Source of the DNA: Actinomycetes bacterium
GTDB lineage: Bacteria > Actinomycetota > Thermoleophilia > BMS3ABIN01
Assembly: GCA_021790075.1 (NCBI GenBank)
Contig: JAJYIN010000046.1
Span: forward strand, 1-11,488
Reading direction: 5' to 3'
DNA: 11,488 nucleotides
Shown: piece by piece, positions 1-6,890 of the stretch
Layout: every line of letters begins with the position of its first letter
Numbering within the stretch: the first letter of the stretch is position 1
Position numbers and translations under genes: made by a program
The notes under the pieces: model-generated
Told to the model about the DNA's origin: nothing
Database searches by the model: none
The model's input: the letters and a program-made list of their open reading frames with translations, nothing else

Positions 1-668
1 TGCGGCCGCTCCTGGAGGCCGGCGACACTCTCATCGACGGCGGGAATTCAAGCTACCGGGATTCCATGGCCCGGGCCCGGGACCTGTCGGAAAAGGGTGT
101 CCGCTTCCTGGATGTGGGCACCAGCGGCGGAATCTGGGGCCTTGAGGAAGGTTACTGCATGATGATCGGCGGCGACCCGGACGCATTTGCGGCCGTGGAG
201 CCGGTTTTCAGAACACTGGCGCCCGCTAACGGCTTTGCCCGCGTCGGCCCCAGCGGCGCCGGCCACTTCGTGAAAATGGTACATAACGCGATCGAGTACG
301 TCATGCTCGAGGGTTATGCCGAGGGCTTCGAGCTGCTGGAAGCCAAGGAGGAGTTTGCGCTTGACCTGGAGCAGGTTGCGAGGCTGTGGGGCCACGGCAG
401 CGTAGTCCGCTCCTGGCTGCTGGAGCTGGCGGTGCGCGCCTTCCATGAGGACTCCGGGCTGGAGTCGCTAGAGCCGTATGTTGACGACACTGGCGAGGGC
501 AGGTGGACCGCAATCGAGTCCATCGAGAATGCCGTGCCGGCGCCGGCGCTGGCGGTGGCGCTGATGCAGCGCTTTCGTTCCCGCCAGCCGAATTCATTTG
601 CCGCCCGTTTCATCGCCGCCGAAAGACGGCAGTTTGGCGGCCACCCGGTGAAAAAGAGGGGCGGCTGA
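1..668 (+). CDS. gnd: 6-phosphogluconate dehydrogenase, decarboxylating (5'-truncated by window)
   Basis: Converts 6-phosphogluconate to ribulose 5-phosphate with loss of CO2 and reduction of NAD(P)+, in the cytosolic oxidative pentose phosphate route. The frame is open from base 3, so the N-terminal Rossmann domain lies mostly upstream; about 221 codons are present. Visible family signatures are LIDGGNSSYRDS, then DVGTSGGIWGLEEGYCMMIGG (the SGG substrate loop), then HFVKMVHNAIEYVMLEGYAEG, which holds the catalytic Lys and the substrate-binding His-Asn. The short all-helical C-terminal part ending in FAARFIAAERRQFGGH fits the roughly 300-residue short (YqeC/GndA-like) class, not the 470-residue class. 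Cofactor preference cannot be judged because the nucleotide-binding motif is outside the window. It ends 14 bp from the convergent rpiB stop, with no obvious terminator between. Confidence 0.95.
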   Translation, partial: RPLLEAGDTLIDGGNSSYRDSMARARDLSEKGVRFLDVGTSGGIWGLEEGYCMMIGGDPDAFAAVEPVFRTLAPANGFARVGPSGAGHFVKMVHNAIEYVMLEGYAEGFELLEAKEEFALDLEQVARLWGHGSVVRSWLLELAVRAFHEDSGLESLEPYVDDTGEGRWTAIESIENAVPAPALAVALMQRFRSRQPNSFAARFIAAERRQFGGHPVKKRGG

Positions 669-682
669 TAGAACGAACCATC

Positions 683-1186
683 TCAAACTCCCGGCGTTTT
701 ATTCGTGGCCCGGCTCCCGGGATTCGTGGTCCGGCTCCCCCGTCCCCTTTCCAGCTCCGCCACCTTGGCCAGCCGGCGCCGGAATCGCTCTTGGCCCTGG
801 AAGCGGGCCTGCAGGAATATCTCCACCAAGTCGGCCGCCAGCTCGGGACCGGTTACGCGGCCGCCCAGGCAGATGACATTCATGTCGTCATCCTCAACGC
901 CCTGGTGGGCGGAATAAGCGTCAGTAACCAGGCCGGCGCGCACGCCCGGCACCTTGTTGGCGGCCACGCAGGCGCCGACGCCGCTGCCACAGATGACGAT
1001 GCCGCGCTCGACCTCGCCGGCGGCCACGGCGCGGGCCAGCGGCGCGACGAAGTCGGGATAATCGTCACCGGGCTCGAGGCTGTACGCTCCGAAATCCTTG
1101 ACGGCGTGGCCGGCTCCTTCGAGCACCGCAGCCAGTTGTTCCTTCAACTGGAAACCGCCGTGGTCGGCGGCAATGCCGATTTTCAT
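683..1186 (-). CDS. rpiB: Ribose-5-phosphate isomerase B
   Basis: Interconverts ribose 5-phosphate and ribulose 5-phosphate (or acts on a related sugar phosphate; the RpiB/LacAB family is broad). The ATG at 1186 gives MKIGIAADHGG, the canonical N-terminus, with D8-H9, the catalytic-Cys loop ICGSGVGACVAANK (C66, GSGVG 67-71) and the DMNVICLGGRVTG block near residues 101-113. A GGGAGG at 1200-1205 is the likely ribosome site, with rather long 13-nt spacing. A TTG at 1207 is also in frame but would add residues the family lacks. The start lies 9 nt after the adenine deaminase stop, so the two are probably cotranscribed. The protein is 167 aa against about 145-150 normally. The extra C-terminal 19 residues (GSRTTNPGSRATNKTPGV region) come from a 21-nt imperfect tandem repeat and are probably disordered. 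Confidence 0.95.
   Translation of the reverse strand: MKIGIAADHGGFQLKEQLAAVLEGAGHAVKDFGAYSLEPGDDYPDFVAPLARAVAAGEVERGIVICGSGVGACVAANKVPGVRAGLVTDAYSAHQGVEDDDMNVICLGGRVTGPELAADLVEIFLQARFQGQERFRRRLAKVAELERGRGSRTTNPGSRATNKTPGV
701..742. repeat. 21-bp imperfect tandem repeat in the rpiB 3' end
   Basis: Two adjacent 21-bp units, 701-721 and 722-742, both begin ATTCGTGG and match at 18 of 21 positions. Read on the minus strand they encode the repeated heptad GSRTTNP/GSRATNK at the C-terminus of RpiB, beyond the conserved fold. The length is a multiple of three, so the reading frame is kept. Confidence 0.8.
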
Positions 1187-1194
1187 CTTGTCAG

Positions 1195-2916
1195 TCAATC
1201 CTCCCAAAGCCCCACCAGCCGGAACTGCTCCACATCCACCAGCCCTTTGTCGGTCAACTTCAGCGCCGGCACCACCGGCAGCGCCATGAAGGACAGGGAG
1301 ATCAAGGGGTCGTCCAGGGTACAGCCCAGCTCCTGGGCGGCGCCGCTCACCTCCCGGGCCGCCGCCGCCACACCCTTGACCGGCTGGTCGGACATGAGGC
1401 CCGCGATCGGCAGGGCCATCGATGCGAAAACCTTGCCGTCAACGATGACGACGGCGCCGCCATTCATGCGGGCGATCTCGATTACGGCGGCGCGCATGTC
1501 GGCGTCGCTGACGCCGACGACGGTGACGTTGTGGGAATCATGGGCGACCGAGCTGGCCAGCGCCCCCCGCCCGATACCAAAGCCCTTCACGAAGCCCAGG
1601 CCGACGTTGCCCGAGGCGGTGTGGCGCTCGACGACCGCCATCTTGAGAATATCGCGTTCGGGGTCGGAAACCACCAGACCGTCCTCGACCTTCGGATCCA
1701 GCAGGAGTTTCTCTGTGGTGATCTGGCCGGGGATGACGCCGATCGCCCGCAGCCGCCTGCCGGGCTCGGCCCTGACCGACAGGTCTCTGAGGCTGTCGTT
1801 GTCGATGTTCACGGTGCTGCGGATCACCCGCGCCGGCACTTCCGATTCGAACGGCTGGGCCAGCCCGCGGTCGGCGACCACCTGCCCGCGCTTGATCACC
1901 CGCGAAACGGTCACCTTCTCGAGGTCGTCCAGGATGGCGAAGTCGGCGAAATATCCGGGCGCCACCGCGCCCACGTCCTTAAGGCCGAAATAGGTGGCCG
2001 CGTTGATGGAAGCCATCTGCACGGCGGTGAGCGGCTTGATGCCGGCCGCAATCGCCATTCGCACGAGGTGATCGATGTGGCCGTTTTCCAGCAGGTCCTC
2101 CGGGTGCTGGTCATCGGTGACGAACATGAACTGGCGCGAGTTCTGGTGGTTGATGATGGGGATGATCTCCAGGAGGTTCTGCGCGGTGGTGCCCTGGCGA
2201 ACCATGATATGCATGCCCAGCCGCAGCTTTTCCAGCGCTTCGGCGGCGGTGGTGCACTCGTGGTCCGAGCGGATGCCGGCATTGACATAGGCGCAGAGCT
2301 GTTTGCCCGAGAGCCCCGGGGCGTGGCCGTCGATTGGGCGCCCCTCGGCGATCCTGATCTTGTTGAGCGCCTCATGGTCGCCGGCGATGACGCCGGGATA
2401 GTTCATCATCTCGGCGATGCCGATGACCCGCTCCTGCGGCAGCATCAGGGCCAGGTCGCCGCTGGAAAGCACGGCGCCTGACGTTTCCATGCCTGTGGCC
2501 GGCACGCAGGAAGGCAACATTACGTAGACGGTGACGGGCAGCCCTTCACTGGCGCGCAGCATGTAGTTGATGCCATCGATCCCCAGCACGTTGGCGATCT
2601 CGTGCGGGTCACAGACGACGGCGGTAGTGCCGTGGATGGTGACCGCCCGGGCGAATTCCGGCGGCGTCAGCAGCGAGCTCTCCAGATGGATGTGGCCGTC
2701 GATGAAACCCGGGCAGAGAAAGCGGTTCTCTAGGTCCATGTAGGAAAGGGCGTCGTAATGACCGAAGCCGGCCACGCGGCCGCCGTGCACTGCCACTTCG
2801 GCGTTGATGATGTCACCCGACAGCACATCCACAACGCGGGCGTTCTTGATCAGCAGGTCGGCGGTCTCCTCGCCGCGGCCGACGCGGATGAGGTCTTCAA
2901 GTGACATGGGCACCAT
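1195..2916 (-). CDS. ade: Adenine deaminase
   Basis: Hydrolyses adenine to hypoxanthine plus ammonia in purine salvage; a metal-dependent amidohydrolase of the Ade family, not the adenosine deaminase fold subgroup. It is 573 aa, the usual family size. Motifs in order: metal-binding GHIHLESS (H75, H77, E79), DPHEIAN (103-109), GIAEMMNYPGV (166-176), DGHAPGL (196-202), SDHE (217-220) and VTDDQHPEDL (from 266), followed by a C-terminal domain typical of Ade. ATG codons at 2916 and 2907 both fit; neither has a strong Shine-Dalgarno, so the exact start is uncertain by three codons. It is followed 9 nt later by rpiB on the same strand. The deaminase might feed base salvage while rpiB handles the ribose phosphate, but that link is inference from adjacency only. 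Confidence 0.96.
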   Translation of the reverse strand: MVPMSLEDLIRVGRGEETADLLIKNARVVDVLSGDIINAEVAVHGGRVAGFGHYDALSYMDLENRFLCPGFIDGHIHLESSLLTPPEFARAVTIHGTTAVVCDPHEIANVLGIDGINYMLRASEGLPVTVYVMLPSCVPATGMETSGAVLSSGDLALMLPQERVIGIAEMMNYPGVIAGDHEALNKIRIAEGRPIDGHAPGLSGKQLCAYVNAGIRSDHECTTAAEALEKLRLGMHIMVRQGTTAQNLLEIIPIINHQNSRQFMFVTDDQHPEDLLENGHIDHLVRMAIAAGIKPLTAVQMASINAATYFGLKDVGAVAPGYFADFAILDDLEKVTVSRVIKRGQVVADRGLAQPFESEVPARVIRSTVNIDNDSLRDLSVRAEPGRRLRAIGVIPGQITTEKLLLDPKVEDGLVVSDPERDILKMAVVERHTASGNVGLGFVKGFGIGRGALASSVAHDSHNVTVVGVSDADMRAAVIEIARMNGGAVVIVDGKVFASMALPIAGLMSDQPVKGVAAAAREVSGAAQELGCTLDDPLISLSFMALPVVPALKLTDKGLVDVEQFRLVGLWED

Positions 2917-3235
2917 CCCGAGTTGACGTTTTTTACTTGTTCGCCCAGCGATCTATTCATCCTGCGGCTTTTTCAAAAGGGGGCAGGTGGTTTTTCGGGC
3001 GAAGACTCCTGGCGAGCCGCGCCTAAGAATCTATCTCAAAAGGCATCTCCTGCTGCGGCCGGCTGCAAAGGCCATGGGCGGCGTCCTCGGAGGAAAAAGT
3101 CCTCGACGTACCTACAGGTACGACTGCGGGCTTTTTCCTCCTGCGTCCTTGCCCATGGCCTTTTCGCTCGACCTCGCAACGAACAACCTTTTGAGATAGA
3201 TTCTAAGTGATTTCTGGCACAACCATAACACAGGT
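2917..3235. other. Intergenic region between glycerate kinase and adenine deaminase genes
   Basis: This 319-bp gap between two minus-strand genes is dominated by the palindromic element at 3026-3204. The remaining 109 bp next to ade should hold its promoter, but I see no convincing -35/-10 pair. Short plus-strand open frames through the region (about 70-95 codons) have no family resemblance and cross the palindrome, so they are not called as genes. Confidence 0.6.
3026..3204. repeat. Palindromic MITE-like element with 18-bp terminal inverted repeats
   Basis: The ends are perfect inverted repeats: AGAATCTATCTCAAAAGG at 3026-3043 and its complement at 3187-3204. Nested inside are a perfect 13-bp pair (AAAGGCCATGGGC at 3067-3079 with 3151-3163), a 10-bp pair (GAGGAAAAAG at 3090-3099 with 3131-3140) and a central hairpin CGTACCT-AC-AGGTACG at 3107-3122. 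The unpaired spacers match in length on both sides (23/23 and 10/10 nt). The 5-bp word CTAAG occurs at both edges (3023-3027 and 3203-3207) and could be a target-site duplication overlapping the repeat ends. There is no coding capacity, so it would be a non-autonomous mobile or REP-like element. It might also act as a transcription barrier downstream of the glycerate kinase. Confidence 0.8.
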
Positions 3236-4714
3236 CTAACCCACTAATACCCCGTAAATGTCGTTTACATTCGTTCCCGTGGGACCGGTAATGATCAGGT
3301 CGCCCAACTCCTGGAAGAAAGGGTATGAGTCGTTGCCGGCCAGGTAGGCCTCGGGGTCAAGCCCGCATTCGCGGGCGCGGGGCGCCGTGTTCCCGCCGGC
3401 AAAGGCGCCGGCGGCGTCGGTGGGCCCGTCGTTGCCATCGGTGCCGGCGGCAAAAACCAGCGATTGTTCCAGCCCGGACATCGCCAGCGCCGCTGCCAGC
3501 GTGAATTCCTGGGCGCGGCCGCCCCTGCCCCGGCCGCGCACGGTGACCGTCGTCTCGCCGCCGGCCAGCACGCAGGCGGGCAGCGGCTGCGGACGGCCCC
3601 GTTCCTCTTCCTCCCGCGCCAGCGCGGCAAACACCCGGGCCACTTCGCGCGCCTCTCCTTCCAGTAAAGACGTCAAAGTGAGTGTGTGGTAGCCAAGACC
3701 GGCGGCGGCAGCCGCGGCAGCGTCCAGGGCGGTGCGGTTGGAGCCGAGGATGACATTGCGCACGCGCTCGAAGAGCGGGTCGCCCGGCTTCGGCGTTTCC
3801 GGCTCCTTCCCGGCGGCGCCCGCTCTCAGGTGACGGGTCACGGCCACGGGCAGCTCCCTCTCGAGCCCGTATTTACCGATCACGGCAAGCGCATCGGCGC
3901 AGGTGGTGGCATCAGGCACGGCGGGGCCGGAGGCGATGGCGTCCAGGCAGTCGCCGATGACGTCGGAGATGATCAGCGTCAGCATCGTGGCAGGGAAGGC
4001 GGCCGCCGCCAGGCGGCCGCCGGATGCCATAGTAAGATGCTTGCGTACGGTGTTGACTTCGCCGATGGCAGCGCCGCTTCCCAGGAGCGCGGCGGTTGCC
4101 GCTTTCAGGTCATCCAGGGTCAGCCCGGCCGCCGGCAGCGCCATCAGCGCCGAGCCGCCGCCCGAGATGAGGCAAATGACGAGGTCTTCCTCCCCGGCCC
4201 GGCCGGCCAGCTCCAGAATCTCCCGGGCGCCGCGGGCTCCCCGCTCGTCCGGGACGGGGTGCGATGCTTCCAGAATCTTTATGCGGGAAGACGGTGGAGT
4301 CTTTCCAATATATTGAGAGCCGGCACGACGAATGATCCCCGCTTCCACGGCACTGCCCGCGCCGCCGTGCCCCTCCTTGACCACTACCTTGCCGGCGGTG
4401 ATCCTTTCCCCCAAAACCGATTCGATTGCCGCAGCCATGTGGGCGCCGGCTTTGCCGGCGCCCACTACATAAATATTCCGAAAACGTGAGAGGTCATATA
4501 CCTGCTGTGGGCCGGTAACCTGCTGCGGGCCGGCGCTTGTCCCGGCAGCCCCGCCGCACGTTCGGGCGTCCCGCGGCGTTACCCCGCCGGCGACCTCGAG
4601 CCTTTCCCCTTCCCGCCGCAGGGACCCCCGCACGAGCTTCGCCGGATCGGCGGCGGCGATCGCCGCCCGGACGACCGCGAGGGCGTCCTCCCGCTGGCGC
4701 GTAAATGCGCTCAT
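3236..4714 (-). CDS. Glycerate 2-kinase (GckA/TtuD type, DUF4147-MOFRL)
   Basis: Phosphorylates D-glycerate with ATP to 2-phosphoglycerate, linking glycerate, serine or glyoxylate metabolism to lower glycolysis. Some family members were historically named hydroxypyruvate reductase. The N-terminal DUF4147 domain shows GAGKAG (85-90), KEGHGG, ASHPVPDE (about 150-157), LISGGGSALM (182-191) and NTVRKHL (221-227). The C-terminal MOFRL domain shows GRGGRAQEFTLA (396-407) and TDGNDGPTDAAGAF (425-438), ending TGPTGTNVNDIYGVLVG. Total 492 aa from the ATG at 4714; family members are usually about 420-450, and part of the excess is a low-complexity loop near residues 43-71 containing GPQQVTGPQQV. A TTG at 4723 is an alternative start; neither has a clear ribosome site. 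The start is 61 nt downstream of the thioredoxin reductase stop, so readthrough from that operon is possible. Confidence 0.93.
   Translation of the reverse strand: MSAFTRQREDALAVVRAAIAAADPAKLVRGSLRREGERLEVAGGVTPRDARTCGGAAGTSAGPQQVTGPQQVYDLSRFRNIYVVGAGKAGAHMAAAIESVLGERITAGKVVVKEGHGGAGSAVEAGIIRRAGSQYIGKTPPSSRIKILEASHPVPDERGARGAREILELAGRAGEEDLVICLISGGGSALMALPAAGLTLDDLKAATAALLGSGAAIGEVNTVRKHLTMASGGRLAAAAFPATMLTLIISDVIGDCLDAIASGPAVPDATTCADALAVIGKYGLERELPVAVTRHLRAGAAGKEPETPKPGDPLFERVRNVILGSNRTALDAAAAAAAGLGYHTLTLTSLLEGEAREVARVFAALAREEEERGRPQPLPACVLAGGETTVTVRGRGRGGRAQEFTLAAALAMSGLEQSLVFAAGTDGNDGPTDAAGAFAGGNTAPRARECGLDPEAYLAGNDSYPFFQELGDLIITGPTGTNVNDIYGVLVG
4501..4536. repeat. 18-bp imperfect tandem repeat inside the glycerate kinase gene
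   Basis: Two adjacent units, 4501-4518 and 4519-4536, begin CCTGCTG and match at 15 of 18 positions. On the minus strand they encode the GPQQVTGPQQV stretch just before the conserved YDLSRFRNIYVVGAGKAG segment. The unit is in frame and lies in a loop absent from typical family members. Confidence 0.75.
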
Positions 4715-4775
4715 ATCATCCAAATGTAAACATACCTGTGGTCAGACAACCAACATGTCAACGCCCCGAGTCAAC

Positions 4776-5979
4776 TCACCGCTGCTTCAGCAAATATTCA
4801 TAGGCCGAAAGGGCGGCCTTGGCGCCCTCACCCGCCGCCACCACGATCTGCTTGTCCCGCACCTGCGTGACGTCGCCGGCGGCAAAGATCCCTTTGACAC
4901 CTGTGCGGCATTCGCAGTCAACGACGATCTCCCCGCGGCGGTTTAGTTCCAGCAGGTCCACGGCAAAAGCTGAATTGGGCCTCAGGCCTACCTCCACGAA
5001 CAGCGCCTTGACCGCGACCTCTTCGGTTTCCTTCCCGTCGGTCGAGGAAATCACCACCGAGGAGACGCCGTTCTCATTCCCCTTGATCTCGACCGGCTGC
5101 CAGAGCAGGTGCTGGTGGATGCGGCTCTCCCCCTCGACTTTCCCTATCAGCACTTCATCTCCCGACAGCCGGGTCAGGGACACCAGATGAACGTGGGAGC
5201 AGATGGCCGACATCTCCAGGGCCGCCTGCATTCCCGAATTGCCGCCCCCCGCCACCATCACCGTCTCACCGGCGTAAAGAGGGCCGTCACAGGTGGCGCA
5301 GTAGCTGACGCCGCGTCCCGCATAATCATTCTCACCGGGAATGTCAAGCACGCGGGAACGCTTTCCGGAGGCGATGATGAGGGCGCGCCCCTTGTAGGTT
5401 TCCCCCGACCGGACGGTCACCTGTTTGAGCGGCCCCTCCATGCCCACCCGTGTGACCAGCTTACTGACTTTGAGGTCAACGCGGTAGCGGCGCGTCTGCT
5501 CCTCGAACTTGGCCATCAGCTCGGGACCGGTGATGAACTGGTAGCCCATGTAATTCTCGATCTCCGGACTCAGCATCGGCTGGCCGCCCAACTGGTCTGC
5601 CAGCAACAGGATGTCCAGATTCTTGCGGGCGCCGTAGACGGCCGCCGTCAGCCCCGCAGGCCCGCCGCCGATGATGATCAGGTCATAGACGCGCTCCTCG
5701 CCGGGGGCAGGGCCGGCCGCCTTCAGACCCAGTTTGCGGTCGATCTCGCCCCGGGCGTCCAGGATGTTGAAGTCTTCATAGCCGCCGATGTACTCATCGC
5801 CGATGAACACCTGCGGCACGAAATTCTTGCCGGTGCGCCGCCGCATATCCTCCAGCGCCATGCGGTCGGCGGCCACATCGATCTCATGGAACTCTATTCC
5901 CCTCTCACGGAAGGAGTGCCTTGAGGCGCTGGCAGTAAGGTCAGCCGGGGGTGGAATAGAGCGTGACCGCGGCAGCCAT
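4776..5979 (-). CDS. Glutaredoxin-thioredoxin reductase fusion, with in-frame UGA and a frameshift in the glutaredoxin domain
   Basis: The uninterrupted frame is 4776-5876 from a GTG (366 aa). It holds the end of a glutaredoxin domain (NFVPQVFIGDEYIGGYED) followed by a full NADPH-dependent thioredoxin reductase: FAD motif IIIGGGPAG, redox centre SYCATCDG (193-196), NADPH motif GGGNSG and GIFAAGDV near the end. The GTG cuts a Grx fold in half, so it is unlikely to be the true start. An ATG at 5979, overlapping the cupredoxin stop as TAATG, opens MAAAVTLYSTPG-UGA-PYCQRLKALL, an exact Grx start with UGA at the first active-site Cys (5941-5943). One extra base near 5910 then shifts to the frame RERGIEFHEIDV that joins the 366-aa frame. 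The restored protein would be about 400 aa and could reduce disulfides with NADPH through its own Grx domain. It may be a selenoprotein, a recoded gene, or a gene with a damaged N-terminus. Confidence 0.85.
5904..5943 (-). other. In-frame UGA (possible selenocysteine) and +1 frameshift site
   Basis: The UGA at 5943-5941 sits where glutaredoxins have the first Cys of CPYC; PYC follows in frame. The frame then meets CTC CTT CCG TGA; skipping one base (5910) gives CGT GAG AGG, which continues the Grx sequence. Downstream of the UGA a weak hairpin can form: CTTACTGCC (5939-5931) with GGCA (5920-5917) and GTGAG (5908-5904), leaving an 8-nt bulge and a 10-nt loop AGCGCCTCAA. It lacks the GGU-type apical loop of the E. 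coli SECIS, so SECIS identity is not supported by sequence alone. Confidence 0.5.
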
Positions 5980-6365
5980 TACTTCACTGTCACCCTGCCG
6001 GTCATGCCGGGGTGGATCGAGCAGTGATAGTCAAAGGCGCCGCTTTGGTCGAAGGTGAAGCTGAAACTCTGGCCGGGGCTGACGTTGCTGGAGTCAAACG
6101 TCTTGTCATTGGCGGTGACCGTGTGGTCGACGCCATCATCGTTGGTCCAGGTTACGGTGGTGCCCCGGTTTACGGTCAGGTCCGCTGGGTGGAAGGCGAT
6201 GTCCTTCATGGTCACCTGGGCGCCGGCGCCGCTGACCGTCGCGGGCCCGCCGTCACTGCTGGTGCCGCCGTAACCACAAGCCGAAATCAGGATGACGAGG
6301 AACAGGCCCGCCCCAGCCATGGCCAGACGGGGCGCAATTGTTTGCCAGGTTCTTTTGGTGCTCAT
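5979..6365 (-). CDS. Cupredoxin-domain (plastocyanin-like) lipoprotein
   Basis: A 128-aa exported blue-copper-type electron carrier. The N-terminus has a charged start, a hydrophobic stretch (about 14-29) and the lipobox LISAC, so C30 should be lipidated and the protein anchored outside the membrane. After a Gly/Ser linker, the cupredoxin fold runs from about 49 to 128 with the type 1 copper ligands in standard order: H81 (VDHTVT), C115, H118 and M121 in YHCSIHPGMTG. The ATG at 6365 follows GGAGGGAAG, a strong ribosome site. It lies 41 nt downstream of the ferredoxin gene, and its TAA overlaps the ATG of the Grx-TrxR frame (TAATG), implying translational coupling. Its electron partner is unknown. 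Because it is outside the cell membrane it is unlikely to react directly with the cytosolic ferredoxin or reductase. Confidence 0.93.
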   Translation of the reverse strand: MSTKRTWQTIAPRLAMAGAGLFLVILISACGYGGTSSDGGPATVSGAGAQVTMKDIAFHPADLTVNRGTTVTWTNDDGVDHTVTANDKTFDSSNVSPGQSFSFTFDQSGAFDYHCSIHPGMTGRVTVK

Positions 6366-6406
6366 CTTCCCTCCACATCAAAGGGGGAATAGCAACCCTG
6401 GAAAAT

Positions 6407-6607
6407 TCAGTCTTCCTCGATGATGATGATCTCCGCCGGACATTCATCGGCGGCGTTCTGGATTGCCTCCCGCAGGCTTTCGTCTGGATTCTCGTTGATG
6501 ACTTTCGCCAGCCCGTCCTCATCGTCGATGACGAACACCTCGGGGCATTCGTCGGCGCAGATGGCGTCTCCCAGACACTCGTCCCGCGGCTCGATCTTGA
6601 CCTTCAT
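6407..6607 (-). CDS. Single-cluster ferredoxin with Asp as cluster ligand
   Basis: A 66-aa acidic cytosolic iron-sulfur electron carrier. The cluster motif is C11-L-G-D14-A-I-C17 with C21-P and a distal C56-P, the same spacing as Pyrococcus furiosus ferredoxin, in which Asp14 replaces the usual second Cys and C21-C56 can form a disulfide. This predicts a [4Fe-4S] cluster with one labile iron that converts readily to [3Fe-4S]. The start is the ATG at 6607, preceded by AAAGGAG at 7-nt spacing; a longer frame to 6709 adds a non-conserved segment that would cover the ribosome site. It is the first gene of the minus-strand redox group and is divergent from the STAS gene. It could be the acceptor for the FixABCX-like complex encoded downstream on the other strand, but this is inference. 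Confidence 0.93.
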   Translation of the reverse strand: MKVKIEPRDECLGDAICADECPEVFVIDDEDGLAKVINENPDESLREAIQNAADECPAEIIIIEED

Positions 6608-6750
6608 GCACGCTCCTTTCATTCCTGGACCGGCCGGCGCGTGGTGCGGCAGCTTCACGCCCGTGCCGACGTTTACATTATCTACCATGGAGGTAGAATC
6701 TAAAACCACAGCGCCAGAGCCAAGCCGGTAGTTGGATTACTGCAGAGGTT

Positions 6751-6778
6751 TATATAACATCCGTAATGCAATATCCAA
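6751..6778 (-). promoter_or_regulatory. Possible sigma-70-type promoter for the ferredoxin operon
   Basis: On the minus strand a TTGGAT (6778-6773) and TATATA (6756-6751) are separated by 16 nt, each matching 4 of 6 consensus positions. The stretch is the most AT-rich part of the divergent intergenic region, and would place transcription start roughly 130-140 nt upstream of the ferredoxin ATG. Two direct AATGCAA words (6765-6771 and 6777-6783, 12 bp apart) overlap it. Recognised by eye only. Confidence 0.3.
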
Positions 6779-6810
6779 TGCAACCGCCGGCCTGTTAAGA
6801 TAAATGCAGT

Positions 6811-6856
6811 GGCAACCTGCCGCACGACTTTAGATTAAAGCGGCAACCCGCCACAC
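6811..6856. repeat. Pair of 15-bp direct repeats upstream of the STAS gene
   Basis: GGCAACCTGCCGCAC at 6811-6825 and GGCAACCCGCCACAC at 6842-6856 match at 13 of 15 positions and are 31 bp apart, close to three helical turns. They sit 35-80 bp before the STAS start, a reasonable place for a regulator to bind. No known operator is recognised. Confidence 0.4.
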
Positions 6857-6890
6857 AACCATCAACCACAGGTACATTGGAGGAAAACCA

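Noticed and set aside
503..1993. 496-codon plus-strand open frame
   Set aside because: Runs over the end of gnd and antisense to rpiB and adenine deaminase; composition is low-complexity and no family is recognised.
2923..3210. 70-95-codon plus-strand frames in the intergenic region
   Set aside because: They read through the nested palindrome, which explains the sequence better, and show no protein features.
5904..5939. Hairpin after the UGA as a definite SECIS
   Set aside because: Pairing is partial, has an 8-nt bulge and lacks a GGU-type apical loop; kept only as a possibility within the UGA site.
6608..6709. Longer ferredoxin with 34 extra N-terminal residues
   Set aside because: The extension has no family similarity and would place the good AAAGGAG ribosome site inside the gene; the ATG at 6607 gives the exact family numbering.
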